Positions 48,975-58,460 of a DNA stretch of 64,000 nt are shown piece after piece. The notes under the pieces were generated by a model. It saw nothing but the letters and a program-made list of their open reading frames with translations, made no database searches and had not been told where the DNA came from. Within the stretch, counting starts at the first letter, position 1; each line of letters starts with the position of its first letter. The stretch spans positions 1 to 64,000 of the forward strand of contig DATFYM010000034.1 of NCBI GenBank assembly GCA_035315065.1, read 5' to 3'. The stretch comes from DATFYM01 sp035315065 (lineage in GTDB: Bacteria; Acidobacteriota; Terriglobia; UBA7540). The position numbers were made by a program, and so were the translations under genes.

Positions 48975-50882
48975 GCGGCCGAGGAATTTTTCCAGTGTCG
49001 CTACGTCGGTATCGGCTTTTTCCATGTAGCGTCGGGCGTCCTTGGCGTTTCCGTTCTTCAAGGCAGCCTGGGCCTTATCCATATTGGTCGCCATCCGGTC
49101 CTCGGCGGCGGAGATGTCGCCGCGCAAGTTCAGCCCCTGCTTTTCTTGTTGGTGGCGAAAGTTTTCCACGCTGTCTTTGACGGCTCGAGCCCGAGCGGAG
49201 AGCTGGTCCATCTGAGATTCGAGGTCCTCGAGCTCCGCCGCATTGGCTGCATCGGACTGCGCGCTCGCGTTGCCGGCAGCTTGAGGCGGAGAAGACTGGG
49301 AGTTCGGGGAGGGTTGGCTCGACGGCTCTGCGCCGGCGTTCCCCGCCTGTTGGTCTCCATTGCCGGCGTGGGTTGCCTTCTTCAGTGGGCGTGTCGGCGG
49401 TTTCCCGCTGGTTATGGGGCTCGGACTCGACAACGCAGCGGGCCCCGACGGTGGGTTCGCGGGCTGTGCTTGGCCGGACGGGTTCGTCGATTCCGTGCCG
49501 GCAACGGGCGCCGGACTCACTTGCGCCGGCGACGAAGTGCCTGCATTAGTGCCCGTGGGGCCGGTGGGACCGGACGGCGTCGCGCTCGCAGGAGGTTGGG
49601 AAGTCGGCTGCGAATTGCTGGGCGCGGTCCCGCCGGCGCGCGCCCGGGCCCAGCGCGGCAGGTAGAGACCGGCCCCCACCAGGACGGCGATCACCACCAG
49701 GGCGCCGAGGGTCATATAGAGACCGCGATAACCGCCTTCCTTGGCCGTAACTGGCATGGGAACGCTCCTTGATGGATTCGCAGCCGCGACGTCGCGAGGC
49801 GAATTCGCCGCTACGCCTCTGAGTGGCGACGAGGGACCGGAAGCGGTCTCAGCCGCGCGGGTCGCACTCGGTTGAGCAGTAGGCCCCAGCGCAGCCATAA
49901 CAGGTTGGGCAGGAGGTTGGCCTGCAGGTTGAGGCGTCGCCGCCACTGGGCCAGCCGCCACGGAACTAACCGTAGAACTACCCAGAAGGACCGCGGTAGC
50001 CCCGTCCGCTTCGACCGGTGGGGGCGCGGCCGAGACAGCTCGATCGGATGCACCGCCCGGGCTTTCGGCGATGGTTTTCAGGGCGTTGCGGAAGGCGTCG
50101 GCGGACTGGAAGCGTCCGGCCGGGTCTTTAGCCAAGGCCATCAGGATGATCTGATTCAGCGTTGTCGGTAAGCCGGGACGCAACTCCAAGGGCGGCGTCG
50201 GGACGTTCTGAAGATGGGCTGCCATAAGGGAGTACTGGCTGTCGGCCTCGAACGGCCGCCGTCCCGTGACCATCTCATAGAGCGACACACCCAGTGAGTA
50301 CAAATCAGCGCGGGCGTCGACCGACGAGCCCATAATCTGCTCGGGCGACATGTAAGGAAGGGAGCCGAGCGAGGCGCCCGTCGCGGTCAAGCCATGGTCC
50401 TCCGAGGAACGCGCGATCCCGAAGTCCATGAGCTTCACCAGCCCCTGGGGGGTCAGCATCATGTTGGCAGGCTTGATGTCGCGGTGGATAATGTGTTGCC
50501 GATGCGCGTAGCTCAAGGCCACCAGTACTTGGTCGACATAGTCAACTGCCTGCGCCGTGGGAATCGGTCCCTCTTTCAAGCGCACCGAAAGCGGGGCCCC
50601 TTCCACGAACTCCATCACCATCACGAGCTGATTGCCCACGGTTAGGGCCGTGTGGAGCGAGGCGATATTGGGATGGGTCAAGCTTGCCAGAAGCTTGATC
50701 TCACGCAGGAAACGATCCGCCACTTCCTTCTGGCCGGCAAGATCGGGCAGGACGATCTTCATGGCCTCGATCCGGTCCGTTATCGTGTTCCGGACCTTGT
50801 ACACCTTGCCCATACCGCCAGCGCCCAGGACACCGAGAACCTCGTAGTCACCAATGCGCTGGGGGGGTTGTTCCTGGCTCAT
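48972..50882 (-). CDS. Membrane Ser/Thr protein kinase (PknB type)
   Basis: 636 residues. The N-terminal kinase domain is complete: Gly-rich loop GAGGMG (20-25), Lys42 (AMKIV), HRDIKPAN (133-140), DFG (153-155) and the SPEQIMG activation-segment end. A Pro/Ala-rich linker leads to one membrane helix (YMTLGALVVIAVLVGAGLYL, about 390-410). The external part is Pro/Ser/Thr-rich with a final coiled coil (LESQMDQLSARARAVKDSVE). The topology puts the kinase inside the cell and a helical sensor or scaffold outside. It lies 44 bases downstream of a CsgG-type gene on the same strand, so the two probably form an operon linked to envelope status. Confidence 0.93.
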   Translation of the reverse strand: MSQEQPPQRIGDYEVLGVLGAGGMGKVYKVRNTITDRIEAMKIVLPDLAGQKEVADRFLREIKLLASLTHPNIASLHTALTVGNQLVMVMEFVEGAPLSVRLKEGPIPTAQAVDYVDQVLVALSYAHRQHIIHRDIKPANMMLTPQGLVKLMDFGIARSSEDHGLTATGASLGSLPYMSPEQIMGSSVDARADLYSLGVSLYEMVTGRRPFEADSQYSLMAAHLQNVPTPPLELRPGLPTTLNQIILMALAKDPAGRFQSADAFRNALKTIAESPGGASDRAVSAAPPPVEADGATAVLLGSSTVSSVAAGPVAATPQPAGQPPAQPVMAALGPTAQPSATRAAETASGPSSPLRGVAANSPRDVAAANPSRSVPMPVTAKEGGYRGLYMTLGALVVIAVLVGAGLYLPRWARARAGGTAPSNSQPTSQPPASATPSGPTGPTGTNAGTSSPAQVSPAPVAGTESTNPSGQAQPANPPSGPAALSSPSPITSGKPPTRPLKKATHAGNGDQQAGNAGAEPSSQPSPNSQSSPPQAAGNASAQSDAANAAELEDLESQMDQLSARARAVKDSVENFRHQQEKQGLNLRGDISAAEDRMATNMDKAQAALKNGNAKDARRYMEKADTDVATLEKFLGR

Positions 50883-50926
50883 GGAGCACCTCCCTCTGCT
50901 TCCAGGCGATTGTCGAGACCGCTCTC

Positions 50927-51895
50927 TTACTGGCTTTTGGCCACATCCCCAACCTTTGGGGGAGTGGTGCCGTTGTAAGTCGCGGTGGACGAACCCTCGT
51001 CCACTTCGGTGACGGTAGCAGTCCCAAGCTCGCTCGTAATGGTTTTAATCACTGCTCCCGTGGAAGGGTCCTTTACATCTTTCACCTTGCGGGAAATCGC
51101 CAGTTGGTCTCCGACCTTGACACCGGCCTTGCTCCCCACATTCAACACCAGCGTGTTCCCGGTAACGTCAGCGACTAGGCCCGAGACCTGGACCTTGGCC
51201 GGTGCGGGCAGCGACTGGGCCTTATCGTCGAGTTGCTGGCCCGTGTTATCCACTGCCGCATGCACCGCTTCGCCGAGGATGGTGTTGGCAAAGTTGCTAC
51301 TGCCCATATCGACCCCACCTCCCCCACCGCCGCTTCCGCCGCCACCTCCACCACCGATTGCAAATCCGCCACGCTGTGACTGCCCGGTACCCGTCACCAC
51401 GGCCAGGATTTCGGCGGTGTTCACGTCCACCAGTTTGGCGGTAACAGCCACGACAGCCTTGGAGTCCTTTTTCCCTATTCCGCCGAGGCCAAACTTTCCC
51501 AGGCCATATCCTCCGCCACCCACGCCTAGGTGCTTGTCGTCACGGCCAAACTGGGTGATGCTGCCCACGATGAGGGCGCTAACCCCCAGGATGCGGCCGA
51601 TTTTGGCGGCGCTGGCCGGGTCGGCGCGATCGCTGTTGGAGAAATTCTGTTCCTTGAGGATCTTGTCCAGGGTGTTGCGGTCAATCACCCGGTACTTGCC
51701 GTCGTTGACGAGTTTCTCTTCCAGCAGCAACGAGATGCCTTTGCCGACATCCTGGTCGGTGCCAAAGTAGGCTTGTACCGCGGACCGCACCGTGCCGTAA
51801 TCAAAATCCAGGACCGCTACCAGCTTCTTGTCCTGAGCCATCGCGGGGGGGGCGGCCATCAAGAAGATCAAGAGCAAGCGAAACATTCGAGACAT
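50927..51895 (-). CDS. CsgG/curli-assembly-like exported protein
   Basis: 322 residues with a signal peptide (LLLIFLMAAPPAMAQ); no Cys lipobox is seen, unlike true CsgG. The CsgG/HfaB-type core reads KLVAVLDFDYGTV, then DVGKGISLLLEEKLVNDGKY, RVIDRNTLDKILKEQ and ALIVGSITQFGRDD. A Gly-rich loop at about 175-195 (GGGGGGGSGGGGGG) follows. The C-terminal domain (VSGLVADVTGNTLVLNVGSK) is a beta-barrel-like fold seen in related proteins. Likely periplasmic or outer-membrane associated. It is co-directional with the Ser/Thr kinase gene, a pairing that suggests envelope sensing or secretion. Confidence 0.82.
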   Translation of the reverse strand: MSRMFRLLLIFLMAAPPAMAQDKKLVAVLDFDYGTVRSAVQAYFGTDQDVGKGISLLLEEKLVNDGKYRVIDRNTLDKILKEQNFSNSDRADPASAAKIGRILGVSALIVGSITQFGRDDKHLGVGGGGYGLGKFGLGGIGKKDSKAVVAVTAKLVDVNTAEILAVVTGTGQSQRGGFAIGGGGGGGSGGGGGGVDMGSSNFANTILGEAVHAAVDNTGQQLDDKAQSLPAPAKVQVSGLVADVTGNTLVLNVGSKAGVKVGDQLAISRKVKDVKDPSTGAVIKTITSELGTATVTEVDEGSSTATYNGTTPPKVGDVAKSQ

Positions 51896-52043
51896 AATCT
51901 TACTCCTTGACTAAGATTTCGCGCATTGGTTCCGGGTCCGGTTTCGGCTCCTCAACCTCCCCGCAATATACACCCGATCAACGCGTCAAGCAATCCCTCA
52001 TGCGGCTTGGCGGCTTGGGCGACTTGGCGGTCTCCTAATATGG

Positions 52044-52136
52044 CTTTTGGAGTGCGGCAGCTTGCTGCCGCTTTGTCGTTACCGCTCGTCTAGCTGGTGC
52101 GGTAGAAAGCGGCAGCAAGCTGCCGCACTCCAAAAG
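52044..52136. repeat. REP hairpin of the RAYT-linked family
   Basis: CTTTTGGAGTGCGGCAGCTT continuing to GCTGCCGCTTT (52044-52074) is mirrored at 52106-52136. Each arm is itself a palindrome. It matches the copies at 15273 and 16041, over 36 kb away from the RAYT remnant. Confidence 0.85.
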
Positions 52137-52163
52137 CGCCACCACTTATGTCGTCATGTATGG

Positions 52164-52937
52164 CTATTTGTCGAGGTAATATTCAACCGTGGTGACTACG
52201 CGGATGGTCTTCATCAGGCTGCTGTCGGCGTTGGAAATCAAGCCGCCCGGTTCGCCAGGTTCGCTGATGTCGCTGCCCTGATCCGCGGGCAAAATCGAGA
52301 AAACCCCCTGATTTGCCTGCCGGATGGTTCCTACCTTGCTGCCTGAATCCGAGGCGAAGCGATCAGCCGCAGCGCGGGCGTTTCGGGTAGCTTCGGTGAT
52401 CATGTCAGGCTTAATGGAGTTCAATCCGTTAAACTTGTAGATCAATCCTTGACCGTTGCTGTTCAGCACGATGCCCTTCTGCAAAAGCTGCATAGTTTTT
52501 TGCGCCGCGACCGCGACCTGATCAACTCGGGGGGTTCGTACAGTAACTTGCTGTTCGACGATGTAGCGATGAGGGGCTCGGTTGCCACCCCCATATTCGT
52601 TCGCCTGGGTGTCCACCACACGGACCATGCCGAGCTCGATTTCAGAAGACTGAATCCCCTGCTGATCCAGAAACTGCAGGATGGCGTTCTTGTCGGCCTC
52701 GGTCTTCGCGAACACCAACGACAGGTCGTCTCCAGCTTCCTTGTAGCTGAGGGGCCAAATGGCAAGGTCGGACTTGACTCTGCGCTCGACCAGGCCTTTG
52801 ACGGTCACAAAGCGGTCGCTGAGTCGGGTCGCCTTGATCTGCAAGCCCAACACCCAGCCGCCCACGATCAGGCCCAGCGCGAGCAGCAACCCTAGCAGCG
52901 CCGTTCCGCCGCGATTGGTTTGGTTAGTTCCATTCAT
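52164..52937 (-). CDS. SIMPL (DUF541) domain protein
   Basis: 257 residues from the ATG at 52937. An N-terminal membrane anchor (LLGLLLALGLIVGGWVLGLQ) precedes the SIMPL domain (VTVKGLVERRVKSDLAIWPL; ATRNARAAADRFASDSGSKV; IRVVTTVEYYLDK at the end). SIMPL proteins form oligomeric periplasmic assemblies; the cellular role is poorly known. The segment RYIVEQQVTVRTPRVDQV is the typical middle strand. It is separated from the CsgG-type gene by a REP hairpin. Confidence 0.88.
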   Translation of the reverse strand: MNGTNQTNRGGTALLGLLLALGLIVGGWVLGLQIKATRLSDRFVTVKGLVERRVKSDLAIWPLSYKEAGDDLSLVFAKTEADKNAILQFLDQQGIQSSEIELGMVRVVDTQANEYGGGNRAPHRYIVEQQVTVRTPRVDQVAVAAQKTMQLLQKGIVLNSNGQGLIYKFNGLNSIKPDMITEATRNARAAADRFASDSGSKVGTIRQANQGVFSILPADQGSDISEPGEPGGLISNADSSLMKTIRVVTTVEYYLDK

Positions 52938-53336
52938 CTGTGCGCCCGCCGCTACAACTTATGTCGCTCGGTATAATATTATCACACCTGGAATGGCTTG
53001 CCGCTGGTCCTTTTGCGGCTGGGTGGTGGTGTCATTTGGGGAAGAACGGAATCCACAGATTACGCAGATTTCGGAGATTAGAATGAAGAAGGTGCCTGCT
53101 CGACGAAGAGTAACCAGCAAATGGCGGCTTCATTGGACTCGTGACAACGCCGCGGCGTTGTTCTGTCGCTCTTTTCTAAATCTGAGAAATCTGCGTAATC
53201 TGTGGATTCTCTTCTTTTGTCAAATGCACCACTACCTGCGGCTGGCTTTGGATGATAGACAGCGATAGTCGCGCAACGTTAACGGTTACGCCCGGCCCGG
53301 CAGCTCCATTCCTCCCCAGTCTCAGCACCGCACGTG
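52938..53336. other. Intergenic region with word-repeat hairpin
   Basis: About 400 bases without a gene. Most is the hairpin at 53049-53214. Confidence 0.6.
53049..53214. repeat. Word-repeat hairpin (AATCCACAGATTACGCAGATT family)
   Basis: The left arm AATCCACAGATTACGCAGAT with TTCGGAGATTAGAA (53050-53083) is mirrored by CTAAATCTGAGAAATCTGCG with TAATCTGTGGATTCTC (53175-53211). Related to 26571-26692. Confidence 0.8.
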
Positions 53337-54902
53337 TCAGTCCCAATTCTTTACCTGCGGCCAGATCTCCTTCAGGGGCCACTTGAGGCCGCGGCAATAG
53401 AAGACGTCGAAGTGCTCATACGGCATAGAGTACGGGTGATAAACGCTGGCGACCTTCTGCACAAAAGTGAATCGCTGTTCGAGCCGTTCCTGGCGGTCGG
53501 CCATCACGATTATGCTTTCACCGGTGTAGTCACGCGGTCCCCAGAGGAAGTAGCTTTGATGCCCACTGATGGCTGGCGGCAGGCCGTATTTCGGACCGAA
53601 CAGGTCAATGGCTCCGGCCTGTCCGTAGTTCTGGCCGAAGATCGCGGTCTTGGGACGGACCTCCGGTGGCAGGTCGTTGTAGACGCGCGCCACGGTGGTT
53701 GCCATCTCCTCCCAGCCGAACTGGTCGGCAAAGAGTTGCGGCAGCGGGCCGAGCCGGTGCGTTTCGATCGCGGGCGGGGCGAGATGTAGCGCCTTGATAT
53801 ACCGGATGTAGGTCTCGGGCGGCAGGACCGGGATCGCGGTTGGCGCGAGGAGGGCGCCGGTGGCGACCATCAAAGTAGGCCAGGCGAGTTTCGCCCATAG
53901 TGTCCGCGGCCCCTTGAGCCAAACCTCCCACATGACGGCGCCGGCGGCGAACAACACCGGGAAGGCGGGAAAGAGGTAGTAGATACGTGGGCTTAGCGTG
54001 ACGACCACCGCCGCAGTGAATACCCAGGCCCAGCCTAAGGCGCGAAACGGCTTTCCCGCTGTCGAAAAGAAGAAGAACCAGAGGCCCGCCAGCCAGAGGG
54101 GCAGAGTGAGAGGATGCATGGTCAGAATCTCCTGACCGAAGAATGCCAGTGGTGGGAGAGGAACATCGCGCCCGCTGTGGCGGATGTTGGCCTGCAACTC
54201 CAGGAACGGGAAGTGATGCTGGATGTTCCACAGCAGATTCGGCAGGAAGACGAGAAACGCGATCGCGCCGGCGATCCAGAGCCAGGGACTCGCCAGTACA
54301 CGGCGCTGCGGGGTCAACAGCAGGCCCAAAACGATGCCTGCTCCAAAGATCAGCATGGAGTACTTGTTCTCAAGGCCGAATCCCGCCAGGATGCCGAACC
54401 AGATCCAGAGCTTCGGGTTGCCGGTTTTCACGATGCGGATCAGCAGCCAGGCGCAGCCCATCCAGAACAGCGGCTCGAATGCGTTCATGGTGAGCAGGTT
54501 GTCGGCAGCGAGTATACCCGGCGCGACCAGGGCGGCGAGGGCGGCGAGGCCCTGGGCAAACCGCTTGCCGCCGAGTTCGCGGGCAATCAGGGCGGTGAGG
54601 GCGACCTCGCCCGCTCCGGCCACGGCGGGCAAGAGACGGATCGCCGGGAGTGAGCCGCCAAAGAGCGACCGCGCGACCCAGGTGATCAACGCAATCAGCG
54701 GCGGCTGGTCCACGTAGCCCCAGTCCAGATGCCGGCTGCACGCCAGGTAATATAACTCGTCGACGAAATAGCCGTAGTGCCGACCGGCATACAGGTGAAC
54801 CAGGAGCTTGCAAGCGGAGAGGCAGAGGATTACCCCTGTGGCGGTGATTGCCAAACGGTCTTTCTGACCAGCGTCAAGGCCCGGAGTGGATGAGGGGCTC
54901 AT
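53337..54902 (-). CDS. Glycosyltransferase family 39-type membrane protein
   Basis: 521 residues from the ATG at 54902; a TTG at 54926 is an alternative. The first loop carries the DE-type catalytic pair in YGYFVDELYYLACSRHLDWG, followed by YVDQPPLIALITW. About ten to eleven membrane helices follow, then a periplasmic C-terminal domain of about 150 residues. This is the PMT_2/ArnT-like fold of lipid-linked sugar transferases, which move a sugar from a polyprenyl phosphate to protein or lipid A-type acceptors at the periplasmic face. The acceptor is not evident; the gene stands alone. Confidence 0.9.
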   Translation of the reverse strand: MSPSSTPGLDAGQKDRLAITATGVILCLSACKLLVHLYAGRHYGYFVDELYYLACSRHLDWGYVDQPPLIALITWVARSLFGGSLPAIRLLPAVAGAGEVALTALIARELGGKRFAQGLAALAALVAPGILAADNLLTMNAFEPLFWMGCAWLLIRIVKTGNPKLWIWFGILAGFGLENKYSMLIFGAGIVLGLLLTPQRRVLASPWLWIAGAIAFLVFLPNLLWNIQHHFPFLELQANIRHSGRDVPLPPLAFFGQEILTMHPLTLPLWLAGLWFFFFSTAGKPFRALGWAWVFTAAVVVTLSPRIYYLFPAFPVLFAAGAVMWEVWLKGPRTLWAKLAWPTLMVATGALLAPTAIPVLPPETYIRYIKALHLAPPAIETHRLGPLPQLFADQFGWEEMATTVARVYNDLPPEVRPKTAIFGQNYGQAGAIDLFGPKYGLPPAISGHQSYFLWGPRDYTGESIIVMADRQERLEQRFTFVQKVASVYHPYSMPYEHFDVFYCRGLKWPLKEIWPQVKNWD

Positions 54903-54926
54903 CAATCGTGAATTCCAGTTATACAA

Positions 54927-55644
54927 CTTTTTTCAGAGAGGAAGAAAGAGAAAGGAGAATGAATCTGCCCTTCGTCGTCATGCGCGATAGATCATTTCGG
55001 GCGCTGGAAGCGCGGGGCTTTAGTCCTGCCCTTGGAGCTTCTATATTTTTCAGCTCTCTCGCTTGCTAGAGTCCATCCGGAAACCCAAGGGAGCGCGAAA
55101 AATTGCCGATTGCAGATTGACGATTGACGATTGGAAGAGGAGGGTCGGCAAGCCGCGCGGCGCTTTCAATAGGCCATCGACAATCGTCAATGAGACTATC
55201 TTTCAATCGTCAATCGTCAATCTGCAATCGGCAATTCTTTCGCGCCCATGGCGGGTTTCCGGATGGGCCTCTAGGCCGCCGGCTAATTCGCTTAACTCGC
55301 TAACAACCGGCGCGGCACTTGACAGGACCTTTGTCGAAGTGTAGGTTTGCCTCGGGCGGATCCTCACTTCAATTCGCGCTGAAGGCGGCCACGTCACTCG
55401 CTACTGGTCGGCCTGGAGGTCTTCGGTCTCGCGGCTATGCCGTCTGCTCAAACGTTGTACCGGGGCTGCGCCCGGGCGGCAGTGAACCAAATCGGTCAGG
55501 CTGCCAATGGGCCCCAGGGGGGCTAAAGTACCGCTGGGGGACAAGCTCCTACGTGTCCAGTAAGCCTTCAAATTCTTAATGCCAATCTCTGGGAAGACAG
55601 AATGGAAATTCGTGCAAGCAAAATCTCTACTAAGGAGAACTACC
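54927..55644. other. Intergenic region with a word-repeat element
   Basis: About 700 bases between divergent genes. Contains the hairpin element at 55100-55240. The remainder shows no gene or RNA I recognise. Confidence 0.55.
55100..55240. repeat. Word-repeat hairpin element, copy 2 (inverted relative to 43034)
   Basis: Arms GATTGCAGATTGACGATTGA (55105 on) and TCAATCGTCAATCTGCAATC (55206 on). The core between them, GCGCGGCGCTTTCAATAGGC with CATCGACAATCGTCAATGAG, is the inverse of the core in the 43034-43175 element. Confidence 0.8.
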
Positions 55645-58146
55645 ATGCAGACAATCTTCTCGCGCACCAAGTTGTACCTCCCCGCTTTCCTTCTGCTGGC
55701 TGTCTTAGCTTGCGTGAGCACAGTCCGAGCCGACACCCTTTCCGTCAACATCATCAATCCTAACCAAACCGTTGCGCCGACCAGCACCATAACCTACCAA
55801 GGCACCATCACCAACAACACCGGATTCACCCTGGATGCCGCTGCCGATCTCTTCTTCAATTTTAACGCGTACGACCCAACTCTGGTGAATCCCACCCAAC
55901 TTCTGGGCGTTCCGCCGGAGCTCGATTTCACGATACCGGACGGAACCACCTCGGCAACCGTCGATCTGTTCACGTTTGCCTTGGGCCCGAACGCACCACC
56001 GGGAATGTATTCGATGGACGTGTCACTCGAGGACAGCTTCGGCGACCTGAGCGCTACGACGACGGTGACCGAGACGGTCGCCACCCCCGAGCCGAGAACG
56101 TGGGCTCTGCTCGGCACCGGCCTGCTGATTCTGCTAGTGGTTCGGCGGCGGTCCGCGCGGAGGCTCCTGCGTCGCGGTTCAACCGCTCTGGCTCTTTTTG
56201 CTGCGGTGCTGATGGTCTCGTTGCCATCGCCGGCAGCGGCCCAAGTCAACGCCGTACAGCTCGTGAGTGGCACTCCTGGCACAGCGGTAGTGACCCCGAC
56301 GCTGATGGTCGGACTTCCGATCACCAACAACGGCACGGTGGCCGCCACGAATGTCGAGGTAACCAGCGCGGCGTTGCGAACCGCTACCCTGGTCAGTCCA
56401 ACGGTGTTCCCGGTGGCGCTGGGGAATATTGCGCCGGGCCAGGACGCCATTTTCCAGGCCGACTTCAGTACCACGGGCTTGGCACAAAATACGCCTTACC
56501 TGCTCACCATTCGAGGCACATATCAGGTGGGCGGTGCGACGGCCGGCTTCACCGTGAACCATTCCATTCTCCTCCCGCCAGCGAGCCCTGGCTCGGGGAC
56601 CGCAAATACAACAACGGTTCCGGCAAACACGGTAACAGGCGCGCCCTACCCGCACCAACCGCCCAATATGACGGATGAGGTCAACGAGCCAGGCCCACCC
56701 GTTCCGACAGGCCCATTTGTTCCGGGTACACCCACGCCGATCGGCTCATCGGCGTTCCCGGCTCCACCTATCTCGAGCGGTAGCGCCGGAGCTGACCAGG
56801 TAACGCTGAAGCCTCAACTGCGTGGGGGTGCAGTTGGGATTGGGGTTACTTTCGACGCGAACCAAGGATTGGGATTCACCTCGGCCGGTATCGGCTGCAT
56901 CCCAGGTCCCGGTGCCACCAAAAGCAACCCCAACGGGAATCAGCCCTCCTCTTGTGCGGAGCCGAGTGGCGCAGAGTCGCCCGCGGTGTTCCTTCAACGC
57001 GGCCTGCAACCGGGAGTCATCTTCGTCACCTCGAACTGGCTGGCGGCGTATTCAAGCGGTGGGGGTGTCTTCAACACGTTGGATCCGACCAAGGTTTTCC
57101 CTAAAGACGCTGTCGGATTCTGCTGCGACCAGATTGTGCAATACGTCCCGAGCATCGATCGTTTCATTTGGCTCCTCCAGGGCACCGGCTATCGGCTCGC
57201 TTCGGCCAGCCCGTCGCAGATCACCAGTAGCGGGGGAATGTCCTGGACATATTGGAACCTCACGCCGGGCGTTTTCGGAACCAGCGGCTCGGGATTTGAC
57301 TACCCCGATTTGTCCGTTGGGAACAACTATCTGTACATCAGTTGGGACGCCAAATGCGCGCCTAACTGCAATGGAGGACGCCAGGTGGCGAGGGTAAAGC
57401 TGTCCGACATTCAGGCGGGTGGCACCATCGGGATCGATTACACGAATCAATCGGACAGTAATCTGGCATGGGGCAGCCACGTTACCCAGAATACGAAGGA
57501 CGAAATCTTTTGGGCCGGCCACAACGGCAACAGCACGTTGCGGGTCTTCTCCTGGGCCGAGGGCTCTGGCACCTACTTCTGGAGAGATATCGGGATCTCA
57601 ACCTGGGCGAACAACACCCTGTCTTCGACCACGCCCGATGGCCAGAACTGGTTCGCCTTTGGTTTTCCCGGTAATTCGCCTATTGGCGCCACCCGGTCGG
57701 GGAACCAGCTCTGGTTTGCCTGGACCGCCGGAACCGACAACAATTTCTCGCAAGATCACATCGAGATGGTGACCCTCGACAGGAACAACAACTTCAATCC
57801 GACCCAGCAAGTGCAGATTTGGAACAATAGTTACGCGTTTGGCTACCCGGCCCTGGCCACCAACGCCTGTACCGGGGAAATCGGCCTTTCGTTGGAGTAC
57901 GGCGGCAACGGCAATTACGAGAATCACGCGGTGGGATTCTGGGGAGACTTCGTGGTCTACGTCACCAGCAACAGCAGCTTCGGGGAGGGCCGTTACGGAG
58001 ATTACGTAACCATCCGGCAGGCGCCGGGCCACTTTGGCGCGTTTTTCGACGCCCTAGGCTACGGCGTCGATAGCTCGAACGGCTCACCGCAGGCTGACGT
58101 CCGGTACGTTGAGTTTGGCCGAGGGGGAGCTTGTCAGATAAATTGA
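55645..58146 (+). CDS. PEP-CTERM protein fused in frame to a second exported protein
   Basis: 833 residues from the ATG at 55645 (AAGGAGAACTACC upstream). Part one (1-175) is a small exported protein: signal YLPAFLLLAVLACVSTVRA, a beta domain, then a PEP-CTERM signal at 148 (PEPRTWALLGTGLLILLVVR). Directly afterwards a second signal-like segment begins (LALFAAVLMVSLPSPAAAQ), followed by a 630-residue exported part with a CARDB-like start and a larger domain (GYRLASASPSQITSSGGMSW; NNYLYISWDAK). A sorting signal is normally C-terminal, so the layout suggests fusion of two adjacent secretory genes by loss of a stop. Alternatively, sorting cleavage releases two products. Confidence 0.8.
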   Translation: MQTIFSRTKLYLPAFLLLAVLACVSTVRADTLSVNIINPNQTVAPTSTITYQGTITNNTGFTLDAAADLFFNFNAYDPTLVNPTQLLGVPPELDFTIPDGTTSATVDLFTFALGPNAPPGMYSMDVSLEDSFGDLSATTTVTETVATPEPRTWALLGTGLLILLVVRRRSARRLLRRGSTALALFAAVLMVSLPSPAAAQVNAVQLVSGTPGTAVVTPTLMVGLPITNNGTVAATNVEVTSAALRTATLVSPTVFPVALGNIAPGQDAIFQADFSTTGLAQNTPYLLTIRGTYQVGGATAGFTVNHSILLPPASPGSGTANTTTVPANTVTGAPYPHQPPNMTDEVNEPGPPVPTGPFVPGTPTPIGSSAFPAPPISSGSAGADQVTLKPQLRGGAVGIGVTFDANQGLGFTSAGIGCIPGPGATKSNPNGNQPSSCAEPSGAESPAVFLQRGLQPGVIFVTSNWLAAYSSGGGVFNTLDPTKVFPKDAVGFCCDQIVQYVPSIDRFIWLLQGTGYRLASASPSQITSSGGMSWTYWNLTPGVFGTSGSGFDYPDLSVGNNYLYISWDAKCAPNCNGGRQVARVKLSDIQAGGTIGIDYTNQSDSNLAWGSHVTQNTKDEIFWAGHNGNSTLRVFSWAEGSGTYFWRDIGISTWANNTLSSTTPDGQNWFAFGFPGNSPIGATRSGNQLWFAWTAGTDNNFSQDHIEMVTLDRNNNFNPTQQVQIWNNSYAFGYPALATNACTGEIGLSLEYGGNGNYENHAVGFWGDFVVYVTSNSSFGEGRYGDYVTIRQAPGHFGAFFDALGYGVDSSNGSPQADVRYVEFGRGGACQIN

Positions 58147-58295
58147 TGGGCGCTACTGCCGCGAGTGTCAGCGTCGCATCGCACGTCGGTTTGGAGGGCG
58201 GTCCCGCCTGGCGGGACCGCTCTGCCTTTGCGCGAGCTTGCTCGCTGGCGGCCGCGATCATTGTCGATATGCGGAACTAACTGAGCAGCCCCGAA

Positions 58296-58460
58296 GCGGG
58301 TAGCCACCCTCAGTGCCTTCCTGACCGTGGGCTTTCTCTTTGGCCAAGGCGAAACTGTATTGGCTTGAACACCAGCGGTTTTGGTCCCCTGGCCCACTAG
58401 GCCCGCTCAACATCAAAGGCAAGAACCCACGGTCAGGACTCACTGACCGTGGCTACCCGC
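58296..58460. repeat. Inverted repeat (GCGGGTAGCCAC / GTGGCTACCCGC)
   Basis: The left arm GCGGGTAGCCACCCTCAGTG with TGACCGTGGG is mirrored by CCCACGGTCAGG, CACTGACCGTGGCTACCCGC at 58426-58460. The internal sequence is unrelated to known genes. Confidence 0.65.
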
